Under the pieces are notes generated by a model. It made no database searches. It saw only the letters and a program-made list of their open reading frames with translations, and had not been told where the DNA came from. Below are positions 34,594-42,796 of a stretch of 64,000 nt of DNA, piece by piece (the stretch's first letter is position 1; each line of letters begins with the position of its first letter). The DNA is taken from assembly GCF_024721155.1 (NCBI RefSeq), contig NZ_JAHVAP010000012.1:62001-126000 (forward strand). Reading direction: 5' to 3'. Made by a program: the position numbers and the translations under genes. The DNA is from Mucilaginibacter phenanthrenivorans (GTDB lineage Bacteria; Bacteroidota; Bacteroidia; Sphingobacteriales; Sphingobacteriaceae).

Positions 34594-35181
34594 ATGGATC
34601 TTTTTGTTAAGCAATCAACAAAGCTTGTAAAGGGCTGTATAGCCAATGACCGCGCGGCACAGGAGGATTTGTACAAATTGTTTTATGCAGAAATGATCCG
34701 GTTATGCTACCGCTATTTTAAAACAGACGAGCTTGCAAAGGAGGCATTAAACGCAGGCTTTTTAAAGGTTTTCCAACACATCGGGAGCTTTGATTACAAA
34801 AAGGGCGATTTGCATACCTGGATAAAAACGATAATAGTACGAACCTGTATTGATTTAAACAGAAGGGAGCTAAAGTTCGCAACTGAAAAGTGGACTACAG
34901 AAGAAACTGAAGATGTATTTATATTACCCGCGGCCCTGCAAAAGCTTTACGCAGAGGACCTGGTTAATAGTATCCGCATGTTACCAGCTGCAACGCAGGC
35001 AGTGTTTAATTTATATGTTATTGACGGCTACAGCCACAAAGAAATAGGCGAACAATTAAATATTGGTGAAAGCACATCAAGATGGCACTTAGCGGAGGCC
35101 AAAAAACAATTAAGAGAGTTGCTGAGCCACGGGGCTAAAAGCAATGGTTATCCATCTGAAAAAAACAAAATAACAAAATGA
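34594..35181 (+). CDS. ECF-type RNA polymerase sigma-70 factor
   Basis: The 195-residue protein has sigma region 2 (ALNAGFLKVFQHIGSFDYKK, DLHTWIKTIIVRTCID) and region 4 (LPAATQAVFNLYVIDGYSHK, then EIGEQLNIGESTSRWHLAEA). It overlaps the next gene by 4 bp (ATGA), so the pair is translationally coupled. The next gene is the likely anti-sigma or signal-sensing partner. Confidence 0.93.
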   Translation: MDLFVKQSTKLVKGCIANDRAAQEDLYKLFYAEMIRLCYRYFKTDELAKEALNAGFLKVFQHIGSFDYKKGDLHTWIKTIIVRTCIDLNRRELKFATEKWTTEETEDVFILPAALQKLYAEDLVNSIRMLPAATQAVFNLYVIDGYSHKEIGEQLNIGESTSRWHLAEAKKQLRELLSHGAKSNGYPSEKNKITK

Positions 35182-36512
35182 AAAATTCAGCATGGTATCA
35201 TAAACTCTGGCTTAAAAAGGTTAACCAATATCCTGTAAGGGATGATGCGGATACCTCGTGGGCTGATATGAGGACCTCGCTTGATGAGCATTTGCCTGTA
35301 AATATCTCTCCAAATAAAAATCGGGGCGGAAAATCAACAGGCGGCACCATTGTGTCGGTATTGGGGTTTGTTTTACCGGCCGCAGCAATGATTGGCCTGG
35401 TAACCTTTGCCGTTGTAAAACATCCGGTTAAAAATAAAATAACACCAAAGCACCAACAAAACCCTGTTGTTGAAAGTGCAGTTAAAACACAAGCTACTTA
35501 TCACGACTCCGTTAACACAAAAACCGATTCAATCGCCATTAAAAAAAGCTTTGCTGCAAACAATAAAAATGTAGCTACTTTAATTTTAAATGGCACGAAT
35601 GTGAGTAAACCGGTTCAGGCAGCTGTTAAAGCACCTTACATTAATAAAAATATGACTGCTGGTTATAGCTTATTAACCCCGCAGCAAAGTTTCAGCCGGC
35701 AACAGGCATTTGACCCAATTACTTCAACCCCAGGAACCGCAGCTATTGGGCACTTGTTAAACATAAGTAATTCAATACAACCCTTAACAGGCGCGAATTA
35801 CCTGGTAAATGCCGGGCTGCTTAAAGCGTTAGATGCAAGCGGATCCTCCAAAATAACGGTGAATAAAGCCGGCTCGTCCAAAGTCACTAAGATCAAAAAG
35901 CCAAAGGGACCGTCCGGCAGTTCCCCATTTGAGTTTTCTGCCGAGGCTGCCCTGAATACTTCCGGAGCCGGAACTAATGTGCTGTTTGGTTTCTGGGCTG
36001 GGTATCCGCTAACTTCAAAATGGCAGCTTAACAGTGGCATTCGGGTTGATATAAACCGCACGCTTTTGGGGAATATTGTTCATCCAAGCTATAGCAGGCC
36101 CGACACCGTTGTATTTAATGTGACTGATTCAAGAAGGCTCAATGTTATCTCCGTTCCGGTTAACCTCGAATACAAGATTTCCAACACTTTAAGCATACTT
36201 GCAGGTCCGCAGATCAATTTTTCGGCAAGCCAAAGCCGGCATACCAATAAAGTAGGAAACGTTCCGCGGTATACTGACACGCTCAGCCATTCGCAATCTA
36301 TTGATTCAGCGTTAAGGTATAACAGCATCAATAAAGTAACTGTTGGGATCACTGGTGGAATAAACTTCAGGGCGGGTCATTTTACTATCGAGGGCTTGTA
36401 TCAGCAAAACATAACGCCTTACAGCGTTAATACAGGCTTGGGTAACTATAAACAATTTTACCATTCTTTCCAGGTAGGTATAAAGTATACCTTTAAAAAG
36501 AAGGAACACTAA
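35178..36512 (+). CDS. Membrane-spanning partner of the ECF sigma factor with C-terminal barrel-like domain
   Basis: The 444-residue protein has a cytoplasmic N-terminus (1-55, possibly sigma-binding) and one membrane helix (about 57-80). A Lys/Thr/Ser-rich periplasmic linker (85-240) leads to a C-terminal part (about 250-444) that reads as outer-membrane beta-barrel strands of the OmpA/PorT type (EFSAEAALNTSG, WQLNSGIRVD, FQVGIKYTF). No ZAS or FecR motif was recognised. It could link the envelope to sigma activity. Its stop overlaps that of the convergent methyltransferase-like gene. Confidence 0.75.
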   Translation: MKNSAWYHKLWLKKVNQYPVRDDADTSWADMRTSLDEHLPVNISPNKNRGGKSTGGTIVSVLGFVLPAAAMIGLVTFAVVKHPVKNKITPKHQQNPVVESAVKTQATYHDSVNTKTDSIAIKKSFAANNKNVATLILNGTNVSKPVQAAVKAPYINKNMTAGYSLLTPQQSFSRQQAFDPITSTPGTAAIGHLLNISNSIQPLTGANYLVNAGLLKALDASGSSKITVNKAGSSKVTKIKKPKGPSGSSPFEFSAEAALNTSGAGTNVLFGFWAGYPLTSKWQLNSGIRVDINRTLLGNIVHPSYSRPDTVVFNVTDSRRLNVISVPVNLEYKISNTLSILAGPQINFSASQSRHTNKVGNVPRYTDTLSHSQSIDSALRYNSINKVTVGITGGINFRAGHFTIEGLYQQNITPYSVNTGLGNYKQFYHSFQVGIKYTFKKKEH

Positions 36513-37198
36513 TTCTCTGTAAGTTTAAAAAAACAAATGTTGGGTGTTTTGAACACCGGCTCATACCTTTTTTTCTTTAACAGGTTATAAATAACTGAGC
36601 CGGACATCCGCTTCATACCGGCCTCACTTTTAACAATAACGAACAATGGCGCATGTTTACTCCAGTTAATTGCTTTTAATGCCCGTAAATTAAACCCATC
36701 CGCATCCAGGCTTAAAAAATCAATTGTTTGCCCTGCGGGCAAACAATCCTCCAGAACCCTGGCAATAGAAGTTTTCCTGGTGTTAACCGTTTTATTGACA
36801 GCGAATGACGGTGACGTAGTTTTTTGCTGCGATGCAGGATCAAGGTTATTCCCAGGTTTTGCTTTGTTAAAGGCGCTTAAAAGCTTTATTATTCGTTCCT
36901 GCTCGCGTTCCGCGCTTAAACCGGCGAGCTCCTGGCCTGGAATGAGTTTAAGGAGATTTGCGGAACCCGAGGCTGCCTCAATAACAATCCGCCGCCAGCC
37001 TTTTTGAAAAAAGTGTACTGTATCTGAAAAAGGATAACGATGATGTGTGCCAATATCTACCCAGGCGCCATTCGAGTCTTCCCTGCTTTGAAGGAGTGAC
37101 CGGCAAATAAGGTTCCCCTGGTCGGTTGAATAACCGCTACCCGAAAAAGCGCTTCCGGTAGTGAATTTTCCTTTAAAGTTTAATTTAAATGTTTCCAT
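36509..37198 (-). CDS. FkbM-like methyltransferase, divergent
   Basis: From ATG 37198 the protein has 229 residues; a longer reading uses a TTG at 37237. VDIGTHHRYPFSDTVHFFQK resembles the FkbM-type SAM site, and IDFLSLDADGFNLRALKAI matches the later FkbM block. The middle (about residues 95-145) is Ser/Thr/Asn-rich and looks like low-complexity filler. Enzymatic activity is uncertain because the glycine motif is degenerate. It is convergent with the sigma partner gene, sharing 4 bp at the stops. Confidence 0.6.
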   Translation of the reverse strand: METFKLNFKGKFTTGSAFSGSGYSTDQGNLICRSLLQSREDSNGAWVDIGTHHRYPFSDTVHFFQKGWRRIVIEAASGSANLLKLIPGQELAGLSAEREQERIIKLLSAFNKAKPGNNLDPASQQKTTSPSFAVNKTVNTRKTSIARVLEDCLPAGQTIDFLSLDADGFNLRALKAINWSKHAPLFVIVKSEAGMKRMSGSVIYNLLKKKRYEPVFKTPNICFFKLTEN

Positions 37199-37300
37199 TG
37201 AATAATGATTAAGGGTGCTTTGGCTTCTCTTAATCAAGTACGCAACGAAATAATAAATCGCTGGGCTAAAGCGGATAATTAATTTTTTATAGTCGACTTG

Positions 37301-37690
37301 TTAAAACGTCTTCTTCGGTTTAACAATATTATCAACCAGGTCCAGCTTTATCTGGTTAACGTCGGTAACGTATATGGCAGGTTTGCCTTTATAGTCGCCT
37401 ACCGTTCCGGTAACACAAACATTACGGCCCTTAAAATCTTTTTCGGGGTGCCATTTAAATTTGGAGTTTTCGGGACCCTTTACCACAACGGTTAAAAACT
37501 TCCCGTTTTCAGCGCCGAGATATAATAAAGTTGTATTTGATCCTCCTAATGGCAGGGTGTTATAAACCTTATCACAGACCATTACGGATTGTCCGCTATG
37601 GTTTACAGCGTCCTGGGCAGCTATTTTCTTTTGCGCCGAACAGGTATGCATCAGCAGCAAAAAAGCGGGAATTAAAAGCAATGGTTTCAT
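37301..37690 (-). CDS. Secreted OB-fold-like protein
   Basis: The 129-residue protein has a signal peptide ending CSAQ. The mature part contains VMVCDKVYNT, LYLGAE, FTVVV-like strands and GRNVCVTGTVGDYKGKPAIYV. The last resembles the OB-fold found in Bacteroidota secreted proteins tied to DNA or metal binding. Two Cys residues could form a disulphide. The role is unknown. It lies downstream of the small Lys-rich secreted protein on the same strand, separated from it by a terminator. Confidence 0.65.
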   Translation of the reverse strand: MKPLLLIPAFLLLMHTCSAQKKIAAQDAVNHSGQSVMVCDKVYNTLPLGGSNTTLLYLGAENGKFLTVVVKGPENSKFKWHPEKDFKGRNVCVTGTVGDYKGKPAIYVTDVNQIKLDLVDNIVKPKKTF

Positions 37691-37776
37691 TAAATAAAGT
37701 TAGTGAATTTAAGGCTGATATATTAACGCAAACAACCTGCGGTAATTGTCAGCCATCTGTCTTTATTTTTCGTTAA

Positions 37777-37818
37777 ATAAAAAAGGCCGCCTGCATTAAA
37801 AATGTGGCGACCTTTTTT
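37777..37818. terminator. Terminator downstream of the Lys-rich secreted protein
   Basis: AAAAAAGGCCGCCTGCATT and AATGTGGCGACCTTTTTT form an imperfect stem of about 16 bp with A and T tracts on both sides, so it can work in both directions. It lies 15 bp after the stop of the small gene at 37833. Confidence 0.8.
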
Positions 37819-37832
37819 GGGGGTGAGTGGTA

Positions 37833-38015
37833 TTATCTTTGTTGTTTCACCAAAGTTGAATCCTTCTTTTTGCTGGTCGAATCCTTTTTCATTGGTTTTG
37901 TTTTCTTTTTCTTGGTAGTATCAGTTTGCATTGTTGATTTTACATTATGTGGCAATGCATATACGCTTCCGAAAGAGATTGCTGCTAAAGCAATCATGCT
38001 GATTAATTTTTTCAT
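37833..38015 (-). CDS. Small secreted Lys/Thr/Ser-rich protein
   Basis: The 60-residue protein has a clear signal peptide (MKKLISMIALAAISFGSVYA) and a mature part of about 40 residues made almost only of Lys, Thr, Ser and Asp (TTKKKKTKPMKKDSTSKKKD). Short exported basic peptides of this type are common in this family but have no known function. A terminator follows at once, supporting a single-gene transcript. Confidence 0.7.
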   Translation of the reverse strand: MKKLISMIALAAISFGSVYALPHNVKSTMQTDTTKKKKTKPMKKDSTSKKKDSTLVKQQR

Positions 38016-38259
38016 GGGTTTTTCAATTTTAGTATTAACAGTACAAGCAATACTGTGCCAGAAGGCAACATAACCAGTAATGCATTGATTATGTGCTATT
38101 TGTATTTTGGTTCCATTTTTTAATGTGTGGAGTTTCTCTACAGGGTGGCGATAGTTTCAGCAGGATTTCTGTTGAAGAAGTCTAAAAATGACACTTTTAC
38201 CAGCCTTTCGTGCCGGGTGATTTAGCGGTCTATCTTTTTATATCCGATCTATATAGCCG

Positions 38260-38286
38260 GAGACGCAAAATATTGCGTCCCTACAG
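38260..38286. repeat. REP-like palindrome
   Basis: GACGCAA and TTGCGTC pair around a 4-nt loop and are followed by CCCTAC, the signature end of the REP family also seen at 14393-14452. It lies in the 568-bp gap between the Lys-rich peptide gene and the DUF420 gene. Confidence 0.7.
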
Positions 38287-38329
38287 TTCACACAAATTGC
38301 TCAATTATTGTAACAAAAACGTTACATAT

Positions 38330-38400
38330 ACCAGCTTTTTTTCGTATCTTGGTCTCTTCATATCGCGGGAAATCTTCCCGCCAATTGTGATAAGGTTTAG
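38330..38400 (+). repeat. Hairpin element, copy A (possible RNA element)
   Basis: Copy A has TTCATAT, then a perfect 7-bp hairpin (GCGGGAA-ATC-TTCCCGC, 38364-38380), then ATTGTGATAAGGTTT. The same framework with changed stem bases occurs in copies B (39163-39291) and C (40458-40584). A TATCTTGG box (38345-38352) resembles the -7 element, and an intrinsic terminator follows at 38404. A short RNA of about 85 nt or a leader for the DUF420 gene is possible. This is inferred from pattern only. Confidence 0.55.
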
Positions 38401-38403
38401 GTT

Positions 38404-38443
38404 AAGGCATCCAAACAGCGAGTGTGAGGATGCCTTGTTTTTT
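38404..38443 (+). terminator. Intrinsic terminator after hairpin element A
   Basis: AAGGCATCC and GGATGCCTT form a perfect 9-bp stem with a 15-nt loop, followed by GTTTTTT. It lies upstream of the DUF420 gene and downstream of the hairpin element, with no reading frame in front of it. Confidence 0.85.
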
Positions 38444-38583
38444 GTATGGCAATTTTCTTTAAAAAACGAAGCTGTCTCAAAAGCCAAATCTGAAGATTAA
38501 CTTATTAATTCACCTTGCTTTTGAAGTATTCCAATTAGAAATAGTCCTTATATTTGAAATTTCACATACAACAACAATCATTG

Positions 38584-39126
38584 ATGGCAACTATTCAATA
38601 CAAAAAAGTAAGAAACTACAAACCGCTAATATGGATTTTAACAGTTGCCATCATTTCCTTAATTGCCATTGCCTTTTCTGTGCCGAATATCACTGCATTA
38701 AAAGGTTATAACTTCTCTTACCTGCCTCTGGTCAATGCAATTTTGAACAGCTTAACATTCATCTTCTTGTTGCTATGTTTTTTTGCTATCAAGAAAAAAA
38801 ACATTCCATTACATCGAAATTTTGTCTTTTCAGCGTTTACGACCACCGGCCTGTTTCTAGTCACTTATTTATTATATCATTATTCTACACCGTCAACAAA
38901 ATATGGGGGTGAGGGCATATTAAAGAATATTTATTACTTTCTATTAATAACACACATCATACTTGCTGTAGTCATAGTTCCTTTGGCTTTGATCACAATA
39001 GGCCGTGGCCTTAACATGGAAGTTGCCCTTCATAAAAAAATAACCCGCTGGACGCTGCCCATCTGGCTTTATGTAAGTCTGACCGGCGTAATTGTTTACT
39101 TCATGATTGCCCCGTATTATAAATAG
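38584..39126 (+). CDS. DUF420 membrane protein (CtaM/YozB-like)
   Basis: From ATG 38584 the protein has 180 residues with five predicted helices; a longer reading uses a TTG at 38554. Conserved histidines lie in the DUF420 pattern: LHRNFVFSAF, YHYSTPSTKYGG, THIILAVVIVP and LHKKITRWTLPIWLYVSLTG. CtaM-type proteins help to mature aa3 oxidase, but no oxidase genes are near, so this is an isolated copy. The upstream terminator and hairpin element may control it. Confidence 0.88.
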   Translation: MATIQYKKVRNYKPLIWILTVAIISLIAIAFSVPNITALKGYNFSYLPLVNAILNSLTFIFLLLCFFAIKKKNIPLHRNFVFSAFTTTGLFLVTYLLYHYSTPSTKYGGEGILKNIYYFLLITHIILAVVIVPLALITIGRGLNMEVALHKKITRWTLPIWLYVSLTGVIVYFMIAPYYK

Positions 39127-39162
39127 ATTTAAAGAATCTCCGGGTTACCATTGGTAGATTAT

Positions 39163-39291
39163 CGGCAGGTTTCGTGCAGGGGTGGCGCAGAGGCCTAATT
39201 ATCATAACCGGGAATATTAATCTTTTTTGTTCCTTAGTCACTTCATATGGCGGGATTCTCCCTGCCTATTGTGATAAGGTTTCCTCTAAAA
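39163..39291. repeat. Left-flank repeat, copy B
   Basis: The copy runs from CGGCAGGTTTCGTG through AGAGGCCTAATTATCATAAC and the hairpin segment (CTTCATATGGCGGG...GCCTATTGTGATAAGG) to TTTCCTCTAAAA. It is nearly identical to copy C (40458-40584), with an insertion of about 12 bp after TTTCGTG. It precedes the secreted protein gene at 39372. Confidence 0.8.
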
Positions 39292-39371
39292 TATAGCGCG
39301 GGTAACAAATTTTGAATACCTGTTTTCATGTTTGACTTTGTTATACTAAATTAGGAGCTGTAAAGCATCCC

Positions 39372-40184
39372 ATGGCTCCTAACTTACGTTTACCGCTGCT
39401 CGTCTTTTTTATCACTTCTGTTGTGTCGGCTTTTGCGCAAAAGCAATCGCTGTACGTAGAACCTAAACAAAATAACAACAAGGGAATTAGCCCTTATAAC
39501 TATGACAATACAATATATGTAGAGGGCAAAACTTACATATATGACTATATTATCGTTAAAGGAAAAGACACGCTAAAATACGCCATCACTTCTGATCCCG
39601 ATGGATCAAAATCATGGAAATATGTGCCGGCATTGCGAAAAGACAGTAATACCGTGTCGTATCTTGGTATAAAAACCCTTGGTAAGATTGGTCCTATTAT
39701 GATGGATAAACCGGATTATAACCAAACTGAAATATTTTTATATCATTATAGCCCTAATCTTAAACCCTTAGAAACTGAACTTACTGGTGTAATTGAAAAC
39801 AAAGTGAATGTTTGGCTGCATCCTTTCCGGTTTCATGCGCTTGAAATTCTTCAATTGTCCCCTTTTCCTTATGCAAAAATTCCATATCACTTAGGTCAAA
39901 CGTATTATTGGAACCTGAATATAGGTAAACAATGGCCAGAGTTTAAAGCTTTTAATTGGAAGGGCAACCTAAATTTGAAATGTAAATACGTTGTGAGAGG
40001 CAAAGAGATCTTAACCCTTCCTTTCGGCACAGTTCAGGTAATCAAGATTGAAGGCACCGCAAAAACCGAAGCCGGAAGTAGTAACCTTACTTCTTACTTT
40101 AGTGAGCAATTCGGATTTGTTAAATTGATTTATTCAAATTTAGACGGCTCATCTATCGTTTTTATACTACGGGAGATTAAGTAG
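39372..40184 (+). CDS. Secreted protein of unknown function
   Basis: The 270-residue protein has a signal peptide ending AFAQ and a beta-rich mature part (YIYDYIIVKGKDTLKYAI, LPFGTVQVIKIEGTAKT, YFSEQFGFVKLIYSN). The C-terminal half resembles the DUF3108-like or lipocalin-like folds found in Bacteroidota, but the match is too weak to name. It sits between flank repeats B and D1, as the DoxX gene sits between C and D2. Confidence 0.6.
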   Translation: MAPNLRLPLLVFFITSVVSAFAQKQSLYVEPKQNNNKGISPYNYDNTIYVEGKTYIYDYIIVKGKDTLKYAITSDPDGSKSWKYVPALRKDSNTVSYLGIKTLGKIGPIMMDKPDYNQTEIFLYHYSPNLKPLETELTGVIENKVNVWLHPFRFHALEILQLSPFPYAKIPYHLGQTYYWNLNIGKQWPEFKAFNWKGNLNLKCKYVVRGKEILTLPFGTVQVIKIEGTAKTEAGSSNLTSYFSEQFGFVKLIYSNLDGSSIVFILREIK

Positions 40185-40225
40185 TCTGCCGCATCGGGTA
40201 GGCTCTCAGATGTGGTTGCAAGCAA

Positions 40226-40320
40226 ATAAATAAGTTTCCTCTGCGTTCTCTTAGAACACGCCTGGATGCTGGCAGCTTAGGTTTCATACTTTTTAGTTCT
40301 ATTCCCCTTTCCGGCCTTTC
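40226..40320. repeat. Right-flank repeat, copy D1
   Basis: AATAAGTTTCCTCTGC is followed by a variable stretch, then GCAGCTTAGGTTTCA and CTATTCCCCTTTCC. The same order occurs in D2 (41097-41200). It lies 42 bp after the secreted protein gene. Confidence 0.72.
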
Positions 40321-40457
40321 CGCGTTTTTAATCATTATTGATTTGAGGCCATGATAATTGTACTTTATGATATAAAGCTGCCTTAGCTTATAAATCGACA
40401 AATTGAACAATCCCTTTGAAAGCCCCCGGAGATCACTAAAAACAGCAATTGTTTTAC

Positions 40458-40584
40458 CGGCAGGTTTCGTGTAGAGGCCTAATTATCATAACCGGGAATA
40501 TTATTTAGCCTATCTTTTTTGTTCCTTAGTCACTTCATATGGCGGGGTTCTTTCCGCCTATTGTGATAAGGTTTCCTCTAAAAA
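40458..40584. repeat. Left-flank repeat, copy C
   Basis: This copy matches B over its whole length, with changed bases in the hairpin stem (GGCGG...CCGCC). It lies in the 467-bp gap before the stop of the DoxX gene, which is on the other strand, so here it is not a leader of the neighbouring gene. The rest of the gap shows no coding frame. Confidence 0.8.
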
Positions 40585-40651
40585 ACACTTTAATTCTAAA
40601 TCTCTTTAGAAAACTACTATAGTATTTCAGTTTGAAAATCCTATTTGCCCA

Positions 40652-41011
40652 TTAACTAAATCTATAATATGCTACTAATGAGGACGCTATAAGAACGGCG
40701 ATCAGCATAGGCAACATTTTATATTCTTTCTTGATCGTATGGTTAATGATGCCCGCTACCATTATCATGCAATAACAGACTGCTGTAATAGGCGTAAGTA
40801 TTGACGCAATGCCTGTCAACCAAGGAACAATTATGCCCACGCATCCAAGCAACTCTAACACACCAAGTATGCGGATAGGGCGCAAATTGCCGTCGGGTTT
40901 GATATGTCCATCAGCTATGTGGCTTTCTCTGCTGCCAGTAATTTTACCAACACCCGGCATAATAAAAAAAGCTGCTAAAACAACTTGTAAGGCCCATATA
41001 AAAGTATTCAC
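40652..41011 (-). CDS. DoxX-family membrane protein
   Basis: The 119-residue protein has four hydrophobic helices and the DoxX pattern: ALQVVLAAFFIMPGVGKITG, RILGVLELLGCVGIIVPWL and ITAVCYCMIMVAGI. DoxX proteins are small quinone- or redox-linked membrane subunits; a partner gene is not adjacent. The reading frame begins with GTG at 41011, with no upstream in-frame ATG. It is enclosed by repeats C and D2. Confidence 0.88.
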   Translation of the reverse strand: MNTFIWALQVVLAAFFIMPGVGKITGSRESHIADGHIKPDGNLRPIRILGVLELLGCVGIIVPWLTGIASILTPITAVCYCMIMVAGIINHTIKKEYKMLPMLIAVLIASSLVAYYRFS

Positions 41012-41096
41012 GATTTTCCAATTTTTTGAAACAACAAAAGTAATTAAATAAGCATTGAGGTAAGAATAATACTAGACGGACACCATAGCTAATTTT

Positions 41097-41200
41097 AAAA
41101 ATAAGTTTCCTCTGCCTTCTCGTGGAACAAGCCTGGGTGCTATCTACAGTTTTTGCAGCTTAGGTTTCAGACTTTTAATCCTATTCCCCTTTCCCGTCCA
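41097..41200. repeat. Right-flank repeat, copy D2
   Basis: This is the second copy of the D repeat, with AATAAGTTTCCTCTGC and GCAGCTTAGGTTTCAG followed by CTATTCCCCTTTCCC. Compared with D1 it has about 11 extra bases in the middle. It occupies part of the 339-bp gap between DoxX and the nuclease gene. The rest of the gap is A+T-rich and without coding character. Confidence 0.72.
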
Positions 41201-41350
41201 TTTACTGTTCTTCACCGGCATTGGTATTTAGGCATCCACATTATGGTCACTTTCATCAATCAGCATAAACATATCAAAAGGAAATATAAATTTAACTTTT
41301 CGTTAATGGTATTTAATTTAAACTTGTTGTTTAACTTATAAATTACATTT

Positions 41351-42739
41351 ATGAAAATCAAACACTTACTATTCACCTTATCTACAGCGGCATTTTTCTT
41401 GTCCGCTTGTCAGAAATCAGCTGTTGCCCCGGCTTTTAACAGCCAGGTATCTGCCCGGATCTCAGCGGGAAACCTGAACAAAAGCTTAGCCATAACGCAA
41501 ACCTTCGACGAAGGCTTTGAATCAGGCTCCAAAACAGCTTATGCCGATGCCAGTGTAACTTTCACCAGCGGATCATGGGATCTGAACGACGCCCTTATTG
41601 GCACAAGCACCTCCGACGCTAAAACAGGCACTAAGTCTGTCCGCATTCGCAATACAGGCACACTTGGAATGAACTTCGATGTTAGCACCGGCGCATCAAC
41701 CGTAACCCTAAGCTATGCCGTTTACGGCTCGGATGGCTCTTCTGCCTTCCAGCTGTGGGTTTCATCCAATGGCGGCAGCAGCTATACAGAGGTGGGCACC
41801 ACCTCTGTAACAGCAAGCAGCACAAGCCTGGCAACCGCCACTTTTACAGTAAACCAGTCGGGCTCCCTGCGTTTTCAATTAAGGAAAACTACCGGCGGCA
41901 CAAACCGCATCAATATTGACGAATTTACGATAAACAGCTTTGACAGCAGCTCGGGCGGTGGCGGAACCGGCGGCGGCTCAACAGCAGATAATACAAACCT
42001 GTTGCTGGGCAACCCAAGCGGCGCGACCAGCAGCATCACAAATGCTGACAACTACCTGATCGACCAAACCTATTATACCGAAAGCTATAACCGCGACAAG
42101 GGCGAGCCAAACTGGGTGAGTTGGTATGTTGGCAGCACTACTTTAGGTTCCGAAAGCCGGGCCAATGATTTCAGGGCCGATACCAACCTGCCTACCGGCT
42201 GGTACGAGGTACAGGCAACCAGCTATTCAGGTTCGGGTTTTGACAGGGGCCACAATTGCCCAAGCGGCGACCGCACCTCAACCACGGCAGCTAACGAGGC
42301 TACTTTCTTGATGGATAACATGATCCCGCAGGCGCCAAAGAACAATGAGCAAACCTGGGCCAGCCTGGAAGAATATGGCCGCAGCCTGGTAAGCGCAGGC
42401 AGCGAAATTTATGTGATTATGGGCAGCTATGGCTCCGGCGGTACCGGCTCAGCCGGTTCTGCAACAACCATAAACAGCGGCAACGTAGTGGTGCCTTCAA
42501 ATATCTGGAAGGTAATTGTTGTAATACCAAATGGCAATAACGACCTGAGCCGCATTACCTCGTCAACAAGGGTAATTGCGGTAAACACCCCAAACATAAA
42601 TACCATCAGCACCGATTGGACGCAATATATAACCACCGTACAGGCAATTGAAACAGCCACAGGCTATAGCTTGTTGACCAATCTTCCTGCGGCGGTAAGA
42701 GCAGCATTGGAAACGAAAAAGGATGCGGGAGCGATATAG
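41351..42739 (+). CDS. Secreted DNA/RNA non-specific endonuclease (NUC1 family) with N-terminal beta domain
   Basis: The 462-residue lipoprotein (lipobox FLSAC) has a beta-sandwich-like domain (about 50-200) and a Gly/Ser linker (SSGGGGTGGGS). A nuclease domain follows (about 220-450) with the catalytic motif DRGHNCPS (298-305; general base H301) and the metal-site Asn/Glu region NMIPQAPKNNEQTW. It would degrade nucleic acids outside the cell for nutrients, or act in competition. A terminator follows at 42765. Confidence 0.93.
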   Translation: MKIKHLLFTLSTAAFFLSACQKSAVAPAFNSQVSARISAGNLNKSLAITQTFDEGFESGSKTAYADASVTFTSGSWDLNDALIGTSTSDAKTGTKSVRIRNTGTLGMNFDVSTGASTVTLSYAVYGSDGSSAFQLWVSSNGGSSYTEVGTTSVTASSTSLATATFTVNQSGSLRFQLRKTTGGTNRINIDEFTINSFDSSSGGGGTGGGSTADNTNLLLGNPSGATSSITNADNYLIDQTYYTESYNRDKGEPNWVSWYVGSTTLGSESRANDFRADTNLPTGWYEVQATSYSGSGFDRGHNCPSGDRTSTTAANEATFLMDNMIPQAPKNNEQTWASLEEYGRSLVSAGSEIYVIMGSYGSGGTGSAGSATTINSGNVVVPSNIWKVIVVIPNGNNDLSRITSSTRVIAVNTPNINTISTDWTQYITTVQAIETATGYSLLTNLPAAVRAALETKKDAGAI

Positions 42740-42764
42740 GTATAAAATGACAATATGATTTTTG

Positions 42765-42796
42765 ACGCCGGGCTGGAGCCCGGCGTTTTTTGTTTT
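42765..42796 (+). terminator. Rho-independent terminator after the nuclease gene
   Basis: ACGCCGGGC and GCCCGGCGT form a perfect 9-bp stem with a TGGA loop and a T tract, 25 bp after the stop codon. Confidence 0.93.

Noticed and set aside
40177..40410. 77-codon minus-strand frame
   Set aside because: It overlaps repeat D1 and the end of the secreted protein gene, and its translation has low-complexity basic character without a family match.
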